Positions 5,403 to 5,493 of a DNA stretch of 5,493 bases are shown here, piece by piece. Source of the DNA: Bacillota bacterium. GTDB lineage: Bacteria > Bacillota > Limnochordia > Darwinibacteriales > DTU012. Position numbers and translations under genes: made by a program. The stretch lies in the NCBI GenBank assembly GCA_012521805.1, contig JAAYLQ010000112.1:1-5493 (forward strand), given 5' to 3'. Under the pieces are notes generated by a model. That model saw only the letters and a list, made by a program, of their open reading frames with translations, made no database searches and was not told the origin of the DNA. How positions within the stretch are numbered: position 1 is the first letter of the stretch; each line of letters opens with the position of its first letter.

Positions 5403-5493
5403 CTGATAGACCTCAGTCATACTTCGTAGTATTGATGCAAAAGACCGACCTCATATTTCGTTAAATCCACCAGACCCATTTCGTGGTGAAACC

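Larger units (their letters stand above)
5323..5493 (-). mobile_element. Group II intron, 3' end only (rest beyond right edge)
   Basis: The minus strand from the right edge to 5323 ends in group II intron domains IV (part), V and VI. Domain V and a domain VI with a bulged adenosine are visible, and the RNA would end with the dinucleotide AT at 5324-5323, fitting the AY rule for group II 3' ends. The downstream exon starts at 5322, so insertion is 5 bp past the diguanylate cyclase stop codon and antisense to it. The 5' domains and any intron-encoded reverse transcriptase/maturase would lie to the right of the window. Having a full domain VI argues against the class C type with reduced domain VI, but the class cannot be fixed from this part. 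Confidence 0.75.

Noticed and set aside
5417..5491. Minus-strand frame entering from the right edge, ending LLHQYYEV then TGA, possibly the C-terminus of an intron-encoded protein
   Set aside because: The visible 24 residues match no reverse transcriptase/maturase C-terminus I recognise, and this part may be untranslated domain IV.

Overview
The window looks like chromosomal DNA of a low-to-mid GC Gram-positive bacterium, most likely Bacillota of the Clostridia type. This is inferred from several strong purine-rich Shine-Dalgarno (SD) sequences, a TTG start, XRE-type regulators, and a GGDEF protein with the N-terminal sensor seen in Clostridia-like lineages. A genus cannot be named from the sequence alone.

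Layout. Positions 1-1704 hold a minus-strand two-gene unit: a HAD phosphatase (982-1704), then 13 bp downstream an FGGY-family carbohydrate kinase (968 to the left edge, C-terminus missing). Together they look like part of a ketose/pentose utilisation operon continuing to the left. Divergent from it, after about 108 bp, is a plus-strand membrane protein of the DUF1624/HGSNAT-like acyltransferase family (1813-2544) with an extended -10 promoter almost touching its SD. It meets a convergent minus-strand segment at a hairpin terminator (2559-2584). That segment contains a 24-residue membrane peptide gene (2600-2674), preceded by three 19-bp tandem repeats (2743-2799), and further upstream a 392-residue protein (2877-4055) that fuses an XRE helix-turn-helix to a DUF2807/DUF4097-like beta-repeat domain.

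The 242-bp divergent region 4056-4297 separates this regulator from a plus-strand diguanylate cyclase (4298-5317). It holds a 13-bp palindrome, a decamer repeated 43 bp apart (one copy overlapping the -35), and a leader in which an 11-nt segment is perfectly complementary to the gene's SD region. That leader is the strongest candidate here for an undescribed regulatory device. It includes TCACCTCC, the sequence of the 16S rRNA 3' tail, and is predicted to hide the ribosome binding site.

Six bases after the cyclase stop codon, a group II intron begins in the opposite orientation. Only its 3' end is in the window: domain VI with a bulged branch-point adenosine, domain V, and part of domain IV. 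The rest lies beyond the right edge.

Functional links: the kinase and phosphatase are probably co-transcribed. The XRE/beta-repeat regulator may control itself, the divergent cyclase and perhaps the small membrane peptide, but this rests only on gene order and the repeats in its flanking regions.
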